Positions 62,691 through 64,000 of a stretch of 64,000 nucleotides of DNA are shown here, one piece after another. Source of the DNA: Agrobacterium leguminum (GTDB taxonomy: Bacteria; Pseudomonadota; Alphaproteobacteria; Rhizobiales; Rhizobiaceae); contig NZ_JADQWB010000008.1 in assembly GCF_015704895.1 (NCBI RefSeq), forward strand, positions 166,239 through 230,238, given 5' to 3'. A program made the translations under genes and the position numbers. How positions within the stretch are numbered: position 1 is the first letter of the stretch; the number at the start of each line of letters is the position of its first letter. Under the pieces are notes generated by a model. That model had not been told where the DNA came from. It worked only from the letters and a program-made list of their open reading frames with translations, and did not search any database.

Positions 62691-63824
62691 ATGGGCAAAA
62701 TCCTGACCATAGCTGACCTGAAGCAACAGGCTCAGCGCCGCGTGCCAAAAATGTTTTTCGACTACGCCGATAGCGGCGCATGGACGGAAGGCACCTACCG
62801 CGCCAATGAGGATGATTTTTCCAAGATAAAGCTGCGCCAGCGCGTGCTGGTGGATATGACCGACCGGTCGCTGGCCACAGAAATGGTCGGCGAGAAAGTT
62901 TCGATGCCGGTGGCGCTCTCCCCCACCGGACTGACCGGCATGCAACACGCCGATGGCGAAATGCTTGCCGCAAAAGCAGCCGAAGAATTCGGCGTGCCTT
63001 TCACGCTTTCCACCATGAGCATCTGCTCCATCGAGGATGTCGCCTCCGTCACCTCGAAACCCTTCTGGTTCCAGCTCTACGTGATGAAGGACCGGGACTT
63101 CGTCAACAATCTCATCGACCGAGCGAAGGCCGCCGGCTGCTCGGCACTGGTGCTGACGCTCGACCTGCAAATTCTTGGCCAACGCCACAAGGATCTGCGC
63201 AACGGCCTCTCCGCACCGCCGAAATTCACCCCGAAACATATCTGGCAGATGGCGACCCGGCCGAAATGGTGCATGGACATGGCTCGCACCAAGCGCCGCA
63301 GCTTCGGCAACATCGTCGGCCACGCCAAAAATGTCTCCGACCTCTCCTCGCTCTCCTCCTGGACAGCAGAACAGTTCGATCCGCGCCTGTCGTGGAAGGA
63401 TGTCGAATGGATAAAGGAACGCTGGGGCGGCAAGCTTATCCTCAAGGGCATCCTTGACGAGGAAGATGCCCGCGCCTCGCTCGATACCGGCGCCGATGCC
63501 ATCATCGTCTCCAACCATGGCGGCCGCCAGCTCGACGGCGCGCACTCCTCCATCGCCATGTTGCCGAAGATCGTCGATGCAGTTGGTGACAAGGTCGAGG
63601 TGCATATGGATGGCGGCATCCGCTCCGGTCAGGACGTGCTGAAGGCCGTGGCGCTTGGCGCCAAAGGCACCTATATCGGCCGCCCCTTCCTCTATGGCCT
63701 CGGTGCCGATGGCAAGCAGGGCGTGACGACGGCGCTCGAGATCATCCGCAAGGAGATGGATGTCAGCATGGCGCTTTGCGGCAAGCGGCTGATTACGGAT
63801 GTGGATCCCAGCGTTCTGGCGTGA
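62691..63824 (+). CDS. lldD: FMN-dependent L-lactate dehydrogenase (alpha-hydroxy acid oxidase family)
   Basis: 377 residues from the ATG at 62691 (GTGAAGG ribosome site). FMN barrel with catalytic residues: FDYADSGAWTEGT, VALSPTGLTGMQHADGE, FQLYVMKDRDFVNNLIDRA, LDLQILGQRHKDLRNGL, LKGILDEEDA, then SNHGGRQLDG (catalytic His) and HMDGGIRSGQDVLKA. The enzyme oxidises L-lactate to pyruvate in the membrane-associated form with quinone. No lldP or lldR gene is nearby in the window. The sequence is complete. Confidence 0.92.
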   Translation: MGKILTIADLKQQAQRRVPKMFFDYADSGAWTEGTYRANEDDFSKIKLRQRVLVDMTDRSLATEMVGEKVSMPVALSPTGLTGMQHADGEMLAAKAAEEFGVPFTLSTMSICSIEDVASVTSKPFWFQLYVMKDRDFVNNLIDRAKAAGCSALVLTLDLQILGQRHKDLRNGLSAPPKFTPKHIWQMATRPKWCMDMARTKRRSFGNIVGHAKNVSDLSSLSSWTAEQFDPRLSWKDVEWIKERWGGKLILKGILDEEDARASLDTGADAIIVSNHGGRQLDGAHSSIAMLPKIVDAVGDKVEVHMDGGIRSGQDVLKAVALGAKGTYIGRPFLYGLGADGKQGVTTALEIIRKEMDVSMALCGKRLITDVDPSVLA

Positions 63825-63915
63825 TGGTGACAAGGCAGAAGGCGCTCCGGAAATGCAGGAGCCGCATTCTCTGCCGTCATGCCGGACTTGTGTGGACTTA
63901 TTGTGGTTTACTTGA

Positions 63916-63949
63916 TGCATAGGCCGGGATGCGCATCCCGGCCTATGCA
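63916..63949. repeat. Perfect 34-base palindrome after lldD
   Basis: TGCATAGGCCGGGATGC is followed directly by its exact inverse. It lies about 92 bases after the lldD stop, with no T-run after it. It may be a terminator-like or a dispersed repeat; the rest of 63825-64000 shows no gene. Confidence 0.75.
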
Positions 63950-64000
63950 GGCAGGTGGCCGTATTTCCGGACTGGTTTACGCAGCCGAGATCAAGCAAGG

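Noticed and set aside
1..64000. CRISPR arrays, tRNA, rRNA, insertion sequences, phage genes
   Set aside because: I looked for regular short repeats, tRNA-like T-loops and transposase frames and saw none that stand up; the few GGTTCGAA-like strings lie inside coding genes without a cloverleaf context.

Overview
The window reads as a piece of the main chromosome of an Agrobacterium-type alphaproteobacterium (A. fabrum/tumefaciens group or a very close relative). The evidence is the GC-rich coding sequence with dense antisense shadow ORFs, a fused trpE(G) gene behind a Trp-Trp-Trp leader peptide, a choXWV choline transporter, a BacA/SbmA-type transporter, RirA-type iron boxes, a membrane cytochrome-c urate oxidase (PuuD) and rhizobial palindromic intergenic repeats. 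No tRNA, rRNA, CRISPR array, phage or insertion sequence was seen. Species is inferred from gene content, not from a database match.

Layout. 1-8.4 kb: partial GNAT, glutathionyl-hydroquinone reductase, Nudix hydrolase, metallophosphoesterase, leuA with a candidate leucine attenuator, BrnT/BrnA toxin-antitoxin, BenE transporter, phytase-like secreted protein. 8.4-17.5 kb: an ECF sigma/NrsF anti-sigma pair divergent from a Met/Lys-rich secreted protein, ClpP, HupE, DUF2076, queF plus a cation-efflux gene, a glyoxalase, an orphan LivK, a DUF3095 cyclase-like protein and an ArsR regulator with two cysteines. 18-25 kb: choV-choW-choX, tdk, pseudoazurin, DUF2333, an orphan LuxR, a YqhA-type membrane protein. 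25.4-29 kb: an outer-membrane heme-type receptor behind tandem iron-responsive boxes, then an extensin-like protein. 29-41 kb: trpL-trpE(G)-GNAT, HD-GYP protein, adenine deaminase, alpha-glucosidase with an AAC(6')-like gene, KDG kinase, and a GT4 glycosyltransferase behind a Pho-box-like repeat. 41-51 kb: der, a TPR protein, NnrU, polysaccharide deacetylase, SbmA, MFS, map, LLM oxidoreductase. 51-64 kb: bdhA, then a purine catabolism block (xdhABC, LysR regulator, puuD, guaD), a TauE/SafE permease and lldD.

Genes working together. GuaD makes xanthine from guanine, XdhAB oxidises it to urate with XdhC as maturation factor, and PuuD oxidises urate at the membrane using its own cytochrome c domain; adenine deaminase 20 kb away feeds hypoxanthine into the same route. 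The ECF factor, its anti-sigma and the small Met-rich protein look like one stress regulon with two facing promoters of the same type.

The most notable structural observation is that leuA and trpE(G) each seem to be governed by a leader peptide without a ribosome binding site, with the same geometry (-35, 17 bases, -10, 7 bases, ATG). The trp case is a known type; the leu leader here is an inference from the sequence. Other points worth checking are three families of inverted-repeat elements (one pair in opposite orientation around map-xdhA), the orphan DUF3095 protein, and an overlapping DUF1127-like gene at the end of xdhC.
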